From Cellulomonas sp. NTE-D12 (GTDB taxonomy: Bacteria > Actinomycetota > Actinomycetes > Actinomycetales > Cellulomonadaceae): a stretch of DNA of 64,000 nt. The stretch covers positions 1,612,001-1,676,000 of the forward strand of contig NZ_AP026442.1 in assembly GCF_027923705.1 (NCBI RefSeq), read 5' to 3'. A program made the position numbers and the translations under genes. The notes below the pieces were generated by a model that was given only the letters and a program-made list of their open reading frames with translations, did no database searches and was not told the origin of the DNA. Below are positions 35,831 through 45,071 of the stretch, one piece after another (position 1 is the stretch's first letter; every line of letters starts with the position of its first letter).

Positions 35831-37192
35831 GTGGACCGACGGATCTTCGGCCTGGAGACCGAGTACGGCGTCACCTGCGCCGCGGTGGACGGGCGCGGCC
35901 TCTCGGCGGACGAGGTGGCGCGCTACCTGTTCCGCAAGGTGGTGGCGTGGGGCCGCTCCTCCAACGTGTTCCTGCGCAACGGGTCGCGGCTCTACCTCGA
36001 CGTCGGCTCCCACCCGGAGTACGCGACGGCGGAGTGCGACGACTGGCGGCAGCTGGTCACCCACGACCGGGCTGGCGAGCGGATCCTCGAAGGACTGGTG
36101 CAGGACGCCCAGCAGCGGCTGGAGCACGAGGGTCTGCCCGGCAGCATCCACCTGTTCAAGAACAACACCGACTCCGCGGGCAACTCGTACGGCTGCCACG
36201 AGAACTACCTGGTGCGTCGGCAGGGCGACTTCGCCCGCCTCTCCGACGTGCTGGTGCCGTTCCTGATCACGCGGCAGATCCTCACCGGCGCCGGCAAGGT
36301 GCTGGCGACCCCACGGGGAGCGGTGTACTGCCTCTCGCAGCGCGCTGACCACATCTGGGAAGCGGTCTCCAGTGCGACGACCCGGTCCCGGCCCATCATC
36401 AACACGCGCGACGAGCCGCATGCGGACGCGGAGCACTTCCGCCGCCTGCACGTGATCGTCGGGGACTCGTCGATGGCCGAGACGACGACGATGCTCAAGG
36501 TCGGTGCCACCGACATGCTGCTGCGTCTGGTCGAGGCCGGTGTCCCCATCCGGGACATGGCGCTGGAGAACCCCATCCGGGCCATCCGCGAGATCAGCCA
36601 CGACATGACGGGGCGGCACCCCATCACGCTGGCGTCCGGTCGGACCGTGACGGCGATCGACCTGCAGGAGGAGTACCTCGCCCGGGTGGCGGACTTCGTC
36701 GGCTCGGAGGTCGGCCCGTCGCCGGAGACGAAGCAGGTCCTGGACCTGTGGGAGCGGGGCCTGCGGGCGCTGCGCACCGGGGACCTGTCCCTGGTCGACC
36801 GTGAGCTGGACTGGGCGATCAAGTACCGCATGATCGAGCGGTACCGCGCCAAGCACGGCCTGGAGCTGTCAGACGTGCGGGTGCAGCGCCTCGACCTCGC
36901 CTACCACGACATCTCTCGCACCGAGGGCCTGTACAACCTGCTCGCCGCCCGTGGCCTCGTCGAGCGGGTGACCACCGACGTGGAGGTGTTCGAGGCGACC
37001 GAGCAGCCGCCGCAGACGACGCGGGCCAAGCTGCGCGGCGACTTCGTGCGGGCGGCCCAGGATGCTCGGCGTGACTACACGGTGGACTGGGTGCATCTGA
37101 AGCTGAACGACCAGGCGCAGCGGACGGTCCTGTGCAAGGACCCGTTCCGGAGCGTCGACGAGCGGGTGGACCGGCTCATCGAGTCGATGTGA
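35831..37192 (+). CDS. pafA: Pup-protein ligase PafA
   Basis: 453 residues. PafA uses ATP to phosphorylate the deamidated Pup C-terminus and couples it to target lysines. The N-terminal catalytic motif FGLETEYGV, the nucleotide-site segments NGSRLYLDVGSHPEYATAECDD and FKNNTDSAGNSYGCHENYLV, and INTRDEPHADAEHFRRLHVIVGDSS are all intact. It lacks the extra loop seen in Dop, which separates the two homologues. GGGAGGAG lies before GTG 35831. It is the last of the pup-prcB-prcA-pafA series and is followed by an FKBP lipoprotein gene. Confidence 0.97.
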   Translation: MDRRIFGLETEYGVTCAAVDGRGLSADEVARYLFRKVVAWGRSSNVFLRNGSRLYLDVGSHPEYATAECDDWRQLVTHDRAGERILEGLVQDAQQRLEHEGLPGSIHLFKNNTDSAGNSYGCHENYLVRRQGDFARLSDVLVPFLITRQILTGAGKVLATPRGAVYCLSQRADHIWEAVSSATTRSRPIINTRDEPHADAEHFRRLHVIVGDSSMAETTTMLKVGATDMLLRLVEAGVPIRDMALENPIRAIREISHDMTGRHPITLASGRTVTAIDLQEEYLARVADFVGSEVGPSPETKQVLDLWERGLRALRTGDLSLVDRELDWAIKYRMIERYRAKHGLELSDVRVQRLDLAYHDISRTEGLYNLLAARGLVERVTTDVEVFEATEQPPQTTRAKLRGDFVRAAQDARRDYTVDWVHLKLNDQAQRTVLCKDPFRSVDERVDRLIESM

Positions 37193-37261
37193 GGACCCGT
37201 ACAGTGGACGGCCGGGCCGCGAGGTGGCCGTTGTCCGCACGGTGGACGAAGGAGGGACGAG

Positions 37262-38125
37262 GTGCGCCTGCGCGCTGCGCTGCTCGCGCTCCTCGCGCTG
37301 CTGCTCACGGCCTGCGCCGGACCGGCGTCGTCGGCGCCTGAGGTCTCCGTCTCCGGTGAGCCGGGCAGCAAGCCGATCCTCACCTACGTCGCCCCGCTCG
37401 ATCCGGGACGGACCTACCGGTCCACCATCTGGCCCGGCACGGGGCCTGAGCTGCGCGACGGTGAGCCGGTGCTGCTGAACTACTGGGTGGAGAACGCCCG
37501 GACGGCCACCGTCGTCGCAGAGAGCTACTCGGCGAGCCCCGTGACGCGCGAGCTGACCCCTGCCGCGCTCGGCGCGGACCTGTACCGGACGCTGTCCGGC
37601 GCCCACATCGGCGCCCGGCTGCTCCAGGTGAGCCCGCCGGGGACCGGGGCCGGGAACGACGTGCCCACCGTCACCGTGGTCGACGTCCTGCCGCTTCGCG
37701 CCACCGGCCAGCACGTCGACCCGCCGCAGGGTCTTCCCACCGTGAAGCTCGCCGCGGACGGTGCGCCGACGCTGACGCCGACCGGGACGGACCCGCCCAC
37801 CTCGCTGGTCGCCCAGCCGCTGATCCGTGGCTCCGGTCGCCAGGTGACGCGGAGCGACACGGTGACGGTCCAGTACGTCGGCTTCTCCTGGAAGACGGGC
37901 GAGGCGTTCGACTCCACCTGGAGCCGTGGCTCGCCGTCGTCGTTCTCTCTCGTGGACGTCCCCGCGTGGGCCGACGGCCTGGCCGACCAGCCGGTCGGCT
38001 CGCAGCTGCTGCTCGTGGTCCCGCCGACGTACGCCCTGGGTGCGACGCAGAGCCAGGAGCTGTCCGGGCAGACCGTCGTGTTCGTCGTCGACATCCTGGC
38101 GGTCGCCGCCGGAGGGACCTCATGA
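37262..38125 (+). CDS. FKBP-type peptidyl-prolyl isomerase lipoprotein
   Basis: 287 residues. The signal peptide ends with the lipobox LLTAC (Cys about residue 19), so the mature protein is lipid-anchored outside the membrane; one of the two Lgt enzymes in the window would modify it. The first 170 residues form a beta-rich region of unclear role that resembles a second, degenerate FKBP unit. The C-terminal FKBP domain (about 185-287) has VQYVGFSWKTGEAFDSTW and GSQLLLVVPPTYALG. It helps folding of secreted proteins. GGAGGGACGAG precedes GTG 37262; the stop overlaps hisF (ATGA). The pafA-FKBP pairing is common in actinobacteria. Confidence 0.9.
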   Translation: MRLRAALLALLALLLTACAGPASSAPEVSVSGEPGSKPILTYVAPLDPGRTYRSTIWPGTGPELRDGEPVLLNYWVENARTATVVAESYSASPVTRELTPAALGADLYRTLSGAHIGARLLQVSPPGTGAGNDVPTVTVVDVLPLRATGQHVDPPQGLPTVKLAADGAPTLTPTGTDPPTSLVAQPLIRGSGRQVTRSDTVTVQYVGFSWKTGEAFDSTWSRGSPSSFSLVDVPAWADGLADQPVGSQLLLVVPPTYALGATQSQELSGQTVVFVVDILAVAAGGTS

Positions 38126-38892
38126 GCCTCGCCCTGCGTGTCATCCCGTGCCTCGACGTGGACGCCGGCCGCGTCGTCAAGGGCGTGAACTTCGAGAACC
38201 TCCGCGATGCCGGCGACCCGGTGGAGCTCGCGCGTCGTTACGACGCGGAGGGTGCCGACGAGGTCACGTTCCTCGACGTGTCCGCGTCGTCCGCCGGACG
38301 GGAGACGACGTACGACGTGGTGCGGCGCACCGCCGAGCAGGTGTTCGTGCCGCTGACCGTGGGCGGCGGCGTGCGCTCGGCGGAGGACGTGGACCGGCTG
38401 CTCCGGGCCGGTGCCGACAAGGTGGGCGTCAACACCGCGGCGATCGCCCGGCCCGAGCTCATCGCGGAGATCGCGCAGCGCTTCGGCTCGCAGGTCCTCG
38501 TCCTGTCCGTCGACGCCCGCCGTTGCACCGGCGAGACCCGGACATCGTCGGGCTACGAAGTGACCACCCACGGCGGTCGGCGTGGAACGGGGATCGACGC
38601 CGTGGAGTGGGCCGCCCGTGCCGCCGAGCTCGGCGCCGGAGAGATCCTGCTCAACTCGATGGACGCGGACGGCACGGAGGCCGGGTTCGACCTCCAGATG
38701 CTGACCGATGTGCGTGCAGCGGTCAGCGTGCCGCTGATCGCGAGCGGCGGGGCCGGCACGCCGGCGCACTTCGTCGAGGCGGCGCGGGCGGGCGCTGACG
38801 CGGTGCTCGCGGCGAGCGTCTTCCACTTCGGGCAGCTGACGGTCCGCCAGGTCAAGGACGCGCTGCGCGCCGCGGGGGTCACGGTCCGCTGA
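38122..38892 (+). CDS. hisF: imidazole glycerol phosphate synthase cyclase subunit HisF
   Basis: 256 residues, a (beta/alpha)8 barrel. HisF takes ammonia from HisH and closes the imidazole ring, producing IGP for histidine and AICAR for purines. Catalytic Asp residues are in VIPCLDVDAGRVVKG and in LSVDARR; the phosphate-binding loops TVGGGVRS and IASGGAGT are intact. No other his genes except hisI are here, so HisH must be encoded elsewhere. The start overlaps the stop of the FKBP gene by four bases. Confidence 0.97.
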   Translation: MSLALRVIPCLDVDAGRVVKGVNFENLRDAGDPVELARRYDAEGADEVTFLDVSASSAGRETTYDVVRRTAEQVFVPLTVGGGVRSAEDVDRLLRAGADKVGVNTAAIARPELIAEIAQRFGSQVLVLSVDARRCTGETRTSSGYEVTTHGGRRGTGIDAVEWAARAAELGAGEILLNSMDADGTEAGFDLQMLTDVRAAVSVPLIASGGAGTPAHFVEAARAGADAVLAASVFHFGQLTVRQVKDALRAAGVTVR

Positions 38893-38967
38893 GGAGGGCA
38901 CCCGCACCCGGGTGCTGCCGATGGACCGGGACCCGGCTGCCCGGCGTCGCCGTGGCAGGATCCTGGG

Positions 38968-39363
38968 GTGCCCGCTGAGCCCTTCGCCGCCCCGGCCGTC
39001 CCTGGTTCCACCGGTCTCGACCCGGCCGTCTCGGCGCGCCTCGCGCACGACGCGGCAGGTCTGGTCGCCGCCGTCATCCAGCAGCACGACACGCACGAGG
39101 TGCTGATGCTGGGGTGGATGGACGACGAGGCGCTGCACCGGACGCTCACCACGGGACGCGTCACGTTCTGGAGCCGTTCCAGGCGTGAGTACTGGCGCAA
39201 GGGCGACACGTCCGGCCACGTCCAGCTGGTCCGTTCGGTCGACCTCGACTGCGACGGTGACGCCGTGCTGGTGCAGGTCGAGCAGGTCGGCGCCGCGTGC
39301 CACACCGGGGCTCGTTCGTGCTTCGACGCCGGCGGTCCGCTCCCCGCCGTGGTGGGCGAATGA
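38968..39363 (+). CDS. hisI: phosphoribosyl-AMP cyclohydrolase HisI
   Basis: 131 residues, the cyclohydrolase domain alone without the HisE part. It opens the adenine ring of phosphoribosyl-AMP in histidine synthesis. MLGWMDDEALHRTL, WSRSRREYWRKGDTSG and the zinc cysteines in CHTGARSCF are present. The first 20 residues are a Pro/Ala-rich extension. CAGGAT (38956-38961) six bases before GTG 38968 may be the -10 of a leaderless transcript, so hisI-trpE could have a promoter of its own in addition to read-through from hisF. Its stop overlaps trpE (ATGA). Confidence 0.95.
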   Translation: MPAEPFAAPAVPGSTGLDPAVSARLAHDAAGLVAAVIQQHDTHEVLMLGWMDDEALHRTLTTGRVTFWSRSRREYWRKGDTSGHVQLVRSVDLDCDGDAVLVQVEQVGAACHTGARSCFDAGGPLPAVVGE

Positions 39364-40946
39364 GCGCGCCCGACCCGGCCGTCCCGGGGGGGACAGCGGC
39401 GGTCGACGCCGTCGAGGTCCCGTGGGGGTCCACCTGGCCGACGCTGGACGGGTTCCGTGAGCTGGCGCGGGACAACCGCGTGATCCCGGTGGTCCGGAGG
39501 CTGCTGGCCGACGCGACGACGCCTGTGGGCCTCTACCGCGCGCTGGCGGGCGGGCGTCCGGGAACGTTCGTGCTGGAGTCGGCCGAGGCGGACGGCACCT
39601 GGGGGCGGTGGTCGTTCGTCGGCGTGCGGTCGCGCGCCAGCCTCGGGGTGGTGGACGGCCGTGCCGTCTGGTCGGGCGACGTACCGGTCGGCGTGCCGCG
39701 GGACGGGGACGTCCTGGAGGTGCTGGGCGCGACGCTCGAGGTGCTGCGGACGCCGCCCGTACCGGGTCTTCCGCCCCTGACGGGCGGCCTCGTGGGTGCG
39801 CTGGGGTGGGACGTCGTGCGCCACTGGGAGCCGACCCTGCCGGCGAAGGCGCCCGACGAGCTCGGGGTCCCGGAGGTGACCCTGCTGCTCGCCACCGACC
39901 TGGCAGCGGTCGACCACCAGGACGGTTCGGTCTGGCTGGTGGCCAACGCGATCAACTTCGACGCGACGGACGACCGCGTCGACGAGGCCTACACCGACGC
40001 GGTCGCCCGGCTCGAGGCGATGCAGGCCGGCCTGGTGGGAGCCGCGGAGCCCGCCGTCGCGGTGCTCGACCCGTCGCTGCCCGAGCCCGAGCTCCGCTTT
40101 CGCACCAGCCGCCTGGACTTCGAGGCGGCGGTCCGCACGGGGAAGGACGCCATCAGGGACGGTGAGGTGTTCCAGGTCGTGCTGTCGCAGCGCCTCGACC
40201 TCGACTGCCCGGCCGACCCGCTCGACGTCTATCGCGTGCTGCGGACCGTGAACCCGAGCCCTTACATGTATTACCTGCAGCTCCAGGACCCTCGCGGCGA
40301 GGACTTCGCCGTCGTGGGCTCCAGCCCGGAGACGCTGGTCAAGGTGACCGACGGCCAGGTGGTCACCTTCCCGATCGCCGGGTCGCGTCCGCGAGGGCGG
40401 ACCCCGGACGAGGACAGGGCCCTGGCGGACGAGGTCCTCGCGGACCCGAAGGAGCGGGCCGAGCACATCATGCTGGTCGACCTGGCGCGCAACGATCTCG
40501 CGAAGGTGTGCGAGCCGACGTCCGTCGACGTGGTGGAGTTCATGTCGGTGCGCCGGTACTCGCACATCATGCACATCTGCTCGACGGTGGTCGGCAGCCT
40601 CCGGGCCGGGGCGACGGCGTTGCAGACGTTCGTCGCGACCTTCCCCGCCGGCACCCTCTCCGGCGCGCCGAAGCCCCGTGCCATCGCGCTGATCGACGCC
40701 GTGGAACCCGCCCGCCGGGGGATCTACGGCGGCACGGTGGGCTACTTCGACTTCGCCGGAGACATGGACATGGCGATCGCGATCCGTACCGCTCTCCTGC
40801 GGGGCGGCACCGCGAGCGTCCAGGCCGGAGCGGGCATCGTGGCGGACTCGGTCCCGGAGGTCGAGTACGCCGAGACCCGCGCCAAGGCTGCCGCCGCAGT
40901 CCGAGCGGTGCAGATCGCGGCACGGCTACGTCCGGCGCAACGGTGA
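39360..40946 (+). CDS. trpE: anthranilate synthase component I
   Basis: 528 residues. TrpE makes anthranilate from chorismate, normally with the amidotransferase TrpG, which is not in this window. Chorismate-binding motifs PIAGSRPRG, GSSPETLVK and the end GIVADSVPEVEY are intact; the N-terminal half holds the feedback tryptophan site (LLESAE-type segment VLESAEADGTWGRWSFVG). Its ends overlap neighbours: ATGA with hisI and GTGA with the following membrane-protein gene. It is the first Trp gene of the interrupted set trpE-x-x-x-trpC-trpB-trpA. Confidence 0.97.
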   Translation: MSAPDPAVPGGTAAVDAVEVPWGSTWPTLDGFRELARDNRVIPVVRRLLADATTPVGLYRALAGGRPGTFVLESAEADGTWGRWSFVGVRSRASLGVVDGRAVWSGDVPVGVPRDGDVLEVLGATLEVLRTPPVPGLPPLTGGLVGALGWDVVRHWEPTLPAKAPDELGVPEVTLLLATDLAAVDHQDGSVWLVANAINFDATDDRVDEAYTDAVARLEAMQAGLVGAAEPAVAVLDPSLPEPELRFRTSRLDFEAAVRTGKDAIRDGEVFQVVLSQRLDLDCPADPLDVYRVLRTVNPSPYMYYLQLQDPRGEDFAVVGSSPETLVKVTDGQVVTFPIAGSRPRGRTPDEDRALADEVLADPKERAEHIMLVDLARNDLAKVCEPTSVDVVEFMSVRRYSHIMHICSTVVGSLRAGATALQTFVATFPAGTLSGAPKPRAIALIDAVEPARRGIYGGTVGYFDFAGDMDMAIAIRTALLRGGTASVQAGAGIVADSVPEVEYAETRAKAAAAVRAVQIAARLRPAQR

Positions 40947-41668
40947 CCGCCCGCGCGGGACGCGGACGGTGGGTGGTCGTCCTGCTGCTCCTCGCCGTCG
41001 TCGTCTGGGCCGTCGCCGTCCCCACGTGGGTGAGCGCCGCCGGAACGTCCGTGCTGACCGGGACCGTGCAGGTGCACGTCCCCGGTACGAGGGCCGCACC
41101 GGGGATGGTGGGCGCTGCGCTAGCCCTGGCGGCCGCCGGTGCGGCGCTCGCGCTGGCCGGTCGGGTCGGTCGGTGGGTCGTGATGGCGGTCGTGCTGCTG
41201 TGCGGTGTCGTGGTCGCCTGGTCGGCCGTCGCGCTGCTGGCGGACCCCGGGCCCGTCGCTCGCCAGGCGGTCGCGGCTGCGACCGGCGTGGACCACCTCG
41301 TCGGGACGCCGCGGACGACGGCCGCCCCGTGGGCCGCGATGCTCGTCGCGGCCATCGTGGTCGTGTGCGGTGCCGCCCTGGGCCGCGCTTCGGCCCGATG
41401 GTCCGTGACCAGCGGGCGCCACGAGCCCGCACCTGCCCGTGCAGCGACGGAACGCGACGTCGCGACGATGCCCCCCGAGGCTCGGGCTGTCGTCGGACAG
41501 AGCCAGGACCCGACGTCTGCGCGCACCGCCACGGCAGCGCCGGAGCGCGCGCTGCCACCGTCGCAGCCGGCTCCCGGCGAACGGTCCGACGCGCCCGGCG
41601 CGCGGTCGGACGAGCCCGACGAGCGAGCCGACTGGGATGCTCTGACCCGCGGGGAGGACCCGACGTGA
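40943..41668 (+). CDS. Trp-operon-associated membrane protein
   Basis: 241 residues from GTG 40943. Four membrane helices (about 11-30, 53-75, 82-102 and 128-150) precede a long Pro/Ala/Glu-rich cytoplasmic tail. The TRP-biosynthesis-associated membrane protein family (DUF of actinobacterial trp operons) has this layout and location. A role in tryptophan uptake or regulation has been guessed from context but is not established. It is translated in step with trpE through a GTGA overlap. Confidence 0.85.
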   Translation: MTARAGRGRWVVVLLLLAVVVWAVAVPTWVSAAGTSVLTGTVQVHVPGTRAAPGMVGAALALAAAGAALALAGRVGRWVVMAVVLLCGVVVAWSAVALLADPGPVARQAVAAATGVDHLVGTPRTTAAPWAAMLVAAIVVVCGAALGRASARWSVTSGRHEPAPARAATERDVATMPPEARAVVGQSQDPTSARTATAAPERALPPSQPAPGERSDAPGARSDEPDERADWDALTRGEDPT

Positions 41669-41745
41669 TCGCCGCCGGCTCCGCCGGTGGGCCTCTCAGC
41701 TCTCCGCTACTGTGTCCGACAGCCGAGCACGAAGGGTACGAACCG

Positions 41746-42048
41746 ATGGCAGACCAGCCTCTCGCCGACCAGCCGAGCGACCGCATGCTCGGCGCCGGCC
41801 GCACCGAGGCGGTCCACCTGCCACCGGCGGCGGCGCCCCGCAACCACGGCCGCACGGTCGCGGCGTGGACGACGACGCTGATCGTGGTGGTGGGTGCCGT
41901 GGTGGCAGGCCTTGGAGTCGCTCTCGCGGAGCCGTGGCTGGCGTGGGTCGGCGGCGGGGTGGTCCTCGCCGGGCTGATCGTCGGCAAGGTGCTCCAGGTG
42001 ATGGGCCTGGGCCAGCCGGGTAGTGCCCGGGCCCGCGGCGGCCGCTGA
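41746..42048 (+). CDS. HGxxPAAW/DUF6704-like small membrane protein
   Basis: 100 residues from ATG 41746. A polar N-terminus leads to RNHGRTVAAWTTTL, a variant of the HGxxPAAW motif (Val for Pro), and two membrane helices (about 44-62 and 65-85). Actinobacterial trp operons often carry this gene. Function is unknown. TACTGT at 41708-41713 could give an internal promoter with a short leader. Confidence 0.8.
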   Translation: MADQPLADQPSDRMLGAGRTEAVHLPPAAAPRNHGRTVAAWTTTLIVVVGAVVAGLGVALAEPWLAWVGGGVVLAGLIVGKVLQVMGLGQPGSARARGGR

Positions 42049-42106
42049 GCCACCGCATCGGTGCAGCGGCCGGGGAACGTCCGGCCGAGGACGACCAGGA
42101 GGACGA

Positions 42107-42757
42107 ATGTCCAGCCCCGAGGGACCCGACGGCGGCGCCGGTTCCGACCAGCCGCCCGTAGTGCCGGCGCAGCCGCAGGCACCCGCCTACGGAGCCCAGC
42201 CCCCCGAGGGCCCGGCGCAGCCCCATCCCGGGTCGCCGGCCGCGCACCCCGGTCAGCATGCGCCGGGGTACCCCGGCGCAGCTCCGACGGGGGCGGACGC
42301 CCCCTACGGTGGCGGCTACCCTGCCCCGGGTCAGACCTACGGCACCGAGCCCTACGGGAGCCAGCCCTACGGGAGCCAGCCTTACGGGGCCCAGCCGCAG
42401 GCAGCCCAGCCGTACGCGGGCCAGCCGTACGGTTCGGCGCCCTACGGCGCCCCCTACCCGGGATACCCGGGATACGGCCAGGTGTACCCGCGCAACGACC
42501 TGGGGATCTGGTCGCTGGTCCTCGCGCTGGCGGGGATCGTCCTCGGCTTCACGCTGCTGACCGGCATCCCCGCCGTGATCGTCGGCAGGCGAGCCCGGCA
42601 GGCGGTGGCTCGCGGTGAGGCGAACAACGACGGGATCGCCGTCGCCGGCATCGTGATCGGCTGGATCGCCACGGCACTCGGGGCGCTCCTCGCCATCCTG
42701 TTCATCGGGGCGATCGTCTTCGGCATCTTCGCCTCGACGTCCGGTCGCACGTACTGA
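42107..42757 (+). CDS. DUF4190 membrane protein with Tyr/Pro/Gly repeat N-terminus
   Basis: 216 residues. The first 125 are low-complexity Pro/Gly/Tyr/Gln with imperfect repeats of the unit PYGSQ, of the kind seen in actinobacterial membrane proteins that may self-associate. The C-terminal 90 residues hold two membrane helices with LGIWSLVLALAGIVLGF and the DUF4190 signature around RRARQAVARGE. AGGAGGACGA precedes ATG 42107. It lies between trpE and trpC but has no known link to tryptophan. Function unknown. Confidence 0.83.
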   Translation: MSSPEGPDGGAGSDQPPVVPAQPQAPAYGAQPPEGPAQPHPGSPAAHPGQHAPGYPGAAPTGADAPYGGGYPAPGQTYGTEPYGSQPYGSQPYGAQPQAAQPYAGQPYGSAPYGAPYPGYPGYGQVYPRNDLGIWSLVLALAGIVLGFTLLTGIPAVIVGRRARQAVARGEANNDGIAVAGIVIGWIATALGALLAILFIGAIVFGIFASTSGRTY

Positions 42758-42954
42758 CGACGTATCCGGCGCGCGGAGACTGACCCGGCTCACCGGCCAC
42801 CCGGCCGCACCGCCGTGGTCGGTGCGGGCGGCCCGGCGCCTCGAGGCAATCGGGTGGTACGCACCGTTCCATCCCATGACTCGCGGACGGTCCCCCGGCG
42901 GGCCGCCTTTACGATGGCCGCAACCGGACGGACCGGGCGGGAGGGGTGGGGGCC

Positions 42955-43767
42955 ATGACCGTGCTGGACGACATCGTCGCCGGTGTCCGCCAGGACCTGG
43001 CCGAGCGCCAGGCGCTGACGTCGCTGGACGAGCTCAAGGAGCGGGCGCAGCGTCGGCCCTCAGCCCTCGAGTGCGTCTCTCGGCTGAAGGTCGAGGACGC
43101 CGTCACGGTCATCGCCGAGGTGAAGCGCTCGAGCCCGAGCAAGGGTGCGCTCGCCAGCATCGACGACCCGGCAGCCCTGGCCGCCGAGTACGAGAAGGGG
43201 GGAGCCGCCGCGATCTCGGTGCTGACCGAGCAGCGGCGCTTCCGGGGCTCGTTGGCGGACCTGGACTCGGTGCGGGCACGGGTGGACATCCCCGTGCTGC
43301 GCAAGGACTTCATCGTCACGCCGTACCAGGTGTGGGAGGCGCGGGCGCACGGCGCCGACCTGCTGCTGCTCATCGTGGCCGCGCTGGAGCAGACGGTGCT
43401 CGAGTCGCTGATCGACCGGGTGCACTCGTTGGGCATGACGGCGCTGGTCGAGGTGCACGACTCCGAGGAGGCGCGCCGCGCGGTCGACGCCGGCGCCCGC
43501 GTGGTCGGCGTGAACGCGCGGGACCTGCGGTCCCTCGAGGTGGACCGCGGCACGTTCGCGCGGGTGGCCCCGAGCATCCCGAACCACGTCGTCAAGGTCG
43601 CCGAGTCCGGGGTCCGCGGACCGCACGACGTGATGGACTACGCGCGAGCGGGCGCCGACGTCGTGCTGGTGGGGGAGGCCCTGGTCACGGACGACGCTCC
43701 CCGCCGGTCGGTGGCGGACCTCGTCGCGGCCGGTGCCCACCCCTCCCTGCGGGCGGTCCGGCAGTGA
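42955..43767 (+). CDS. trpC: indole-3-glycerol-phosphate synthase
   Basis: 270 residues, a (beta/alpha)8 barrel that closes the indole ring in tryptophan synthesis. VIAEVKRSSPSKGAL supplies the catalytic Lys and phosphate site, LRKDFIV the second Lys, and VNARDL and VAESGVR complete the active site. GGGAGGGG lies near ATG 42955. The 197-base gap before it has TACGAT (42910-42915), a possible -10, so trpCBA may have its own promoter. Its stop overlaps trpB (GTGA). No fused TrpF. Confidence 0.96.
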   Translation: MTVLDDIVAGVRQDLAERQALTSLDELKERAQRRPSALECVSRLKVEDAVTVIAEVKRSSPSKGALASIDDPAALAAEYEKGGAAAISVLTEQRRFRGSLADLDSVRARVDIPVLRKDFIVTPYQVWEARAHGADLLLLIVAALEQTVLESLIDRVHSLGMTALVEVHDSEEARRAVDAGARVVGVNARDLRSLEVDRGTFARVAPSIPNHVVKVAESGVRGPHDVMDYARAGADVVLVGEALVTDDAPRRSVADLVAAGAHPSLRAVRQ

Positions 43768-45071
43768 GCCCGTCCAGCGGCGGCCGTCCGGTTCCGTCGG
43801 ACGCCCACGGCCCCGCGACCACGGGGCCGTTGTCCACGCACCAGGGACCGTACTTCGGTCAGTTCGGCGGCCGCTTCGTCCCGGAGGCGCTGATCGCGGC
43901 GCTCGACGAGCTGGACACCGCCTACCACAAGGCGCAGGCGGACCCGGCGTTCGGCGCCGCGCTGGCGCGGCTGCACCGCACCTACACCGGGCGGCCGAGC
44001 CCCCTCACGGAGGTCGAGCGGTTCGCCCGGCACGTGGGCGGCGGGGCGCGGGTGTTCCTGAAGCGGGAGGACCTCAACCACACGGGGTCCCACAAGATCA
44101 ACAACGTGCTCGGGCAGGCCCTGCTGGTGAAGCGGATGGGCAAGACCCGGGTGATCGCGGAGACCGGTGCGGGCCAGCACGGCGTCGCCACGGCGACCGC
44201 AGCAGCGCTGATGGACCTCGAGTGCACGGTCTACATGGGCGAGGAGGACACCCGCCGGCAGGCGCTGAACGTCGCACGGATGCGCCTGCTCGGGGCGGAG
44301 GTCGTGCCGGTCCGCCAGGGCAGCCGCACCTTGAAGGACGCGATCAACGAGGCGCTGCGGGACTGGGTCACCAACGTCGAGACGACCCACTACCTGCTCG
44401 GCACGGTGACGGGCCCGCACCCTTTCCCCGAGATGGTGCGCGACTTCCACAAGATCATCGGCGAGGAGGCGCGCGCCCAGCTGTTCGACGAGATCGGGCG
44501 GCTGCCGGACGCGGTCGCCGCGTGCGTCGGCGGGGGGTCCAACGCGATGGGCATCTTCAACGCGTTCCTCGACGAGCCCTCCGTGCGGCTGTTCGGCTTC
44601 GAGGCCGGCGGTCACGGGATCTCCTCCGGCGAGCACGCCGCCCGGTTCTCCGGTGGTGAGCCCGGCGTGCTGCAGGGCGCGAGGTCGTACCTGCTGCAGG
44701 ACGACGACGGTCAGACGCGCCCCAGCCACTCCGTCTCGGCGGGGCTGGACTACCCGAGCGTCGGCCCGGAGCACGCGTGGTTGCACGACATCGGGCGGGC
44801 CGAGTACCGGCCGGTGGACGACGACCAGGCCATGGAGGCGTTCCGGCTGCTGTGCCGCACCGAGGGCATCATCCCGGCGATCGAGTCGGCGCACGCGTTG
44901 GCGGGTGCCCTGCAGCTGGGGCGGGAGCTCGGGCAGTGGGGCGTCGAGGAGCCGGTGCTGCTGGTGAACCTCTCGGGGCGTGGGGACAAGGACGTGGCGA
45001 CGGCGGGTGCATGGTTCGGCCTGCTGGACGAGGAGCCCACGGTGCTGGCGGACCAGGGAGAGCAGCTGTGA
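43764..45071 (+). CDS. trpB: tryptophan synthase beta subunit
   Basis: 435 residues. TrpB condenses indole with serine using PLP. The PLP lysine is Lys111 in NHTGSHKINN; the catalytic Glu is in ETGAGQHG and the phosphate loop is GGGSNAMG. An N-terminal lead of about 25 residues precedes the conserved GPYFGQFGGRFVPEAL. Its stop overlaps trpA (GTGA), the standard coupling of the two subunits of the alpha2-beta2 complex. Confidence 0.97.
   Translation: MSPSSGGRPVPSDAHGPATTGPLSTHQGPYFGQFGGRFVPEALIAALDELDTAYHKAQADPAFGAALARLHRTYTGRPSPLTEVERFARHVGGGARVFLKREDLNHTGSHKINNVLGQALLVKRMGKTRVIAETGAGQHGVATATAAALMDLECTVYMGEEDTRRQALNVARMRLLGAEVVPVRQGSRTLKDAINEALRDWVTNVETTHYLLGTVTGPHPFPEMVRDFHKIIGEEARAQLFDEIGRLPDAVAACVGGGSNAMGIFNAFLDEPSVRLFGFEAGGHGISSGEHAARFSGGEPGVLQGARSYLLQDDDGQTRPSHSVSAGLDYPSVGPEHAWLHDIGRAEYRPVDDDQAMEAFRLLCRTEGIIPAIESAHALAGALQLGRELGQWGVEEPVLLVNLSGRGDKDVATAGAWFGLLDEEPTVLADQGEQL

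Noticed and set aside
42330..42480. Tandem repeats in the DUF4190 gene as a DNA repeat element
   Set aside because: The repeats follow codon phase and encode PYGSQ-like units, so they are a protein feature, not a separate element or CRISPR.
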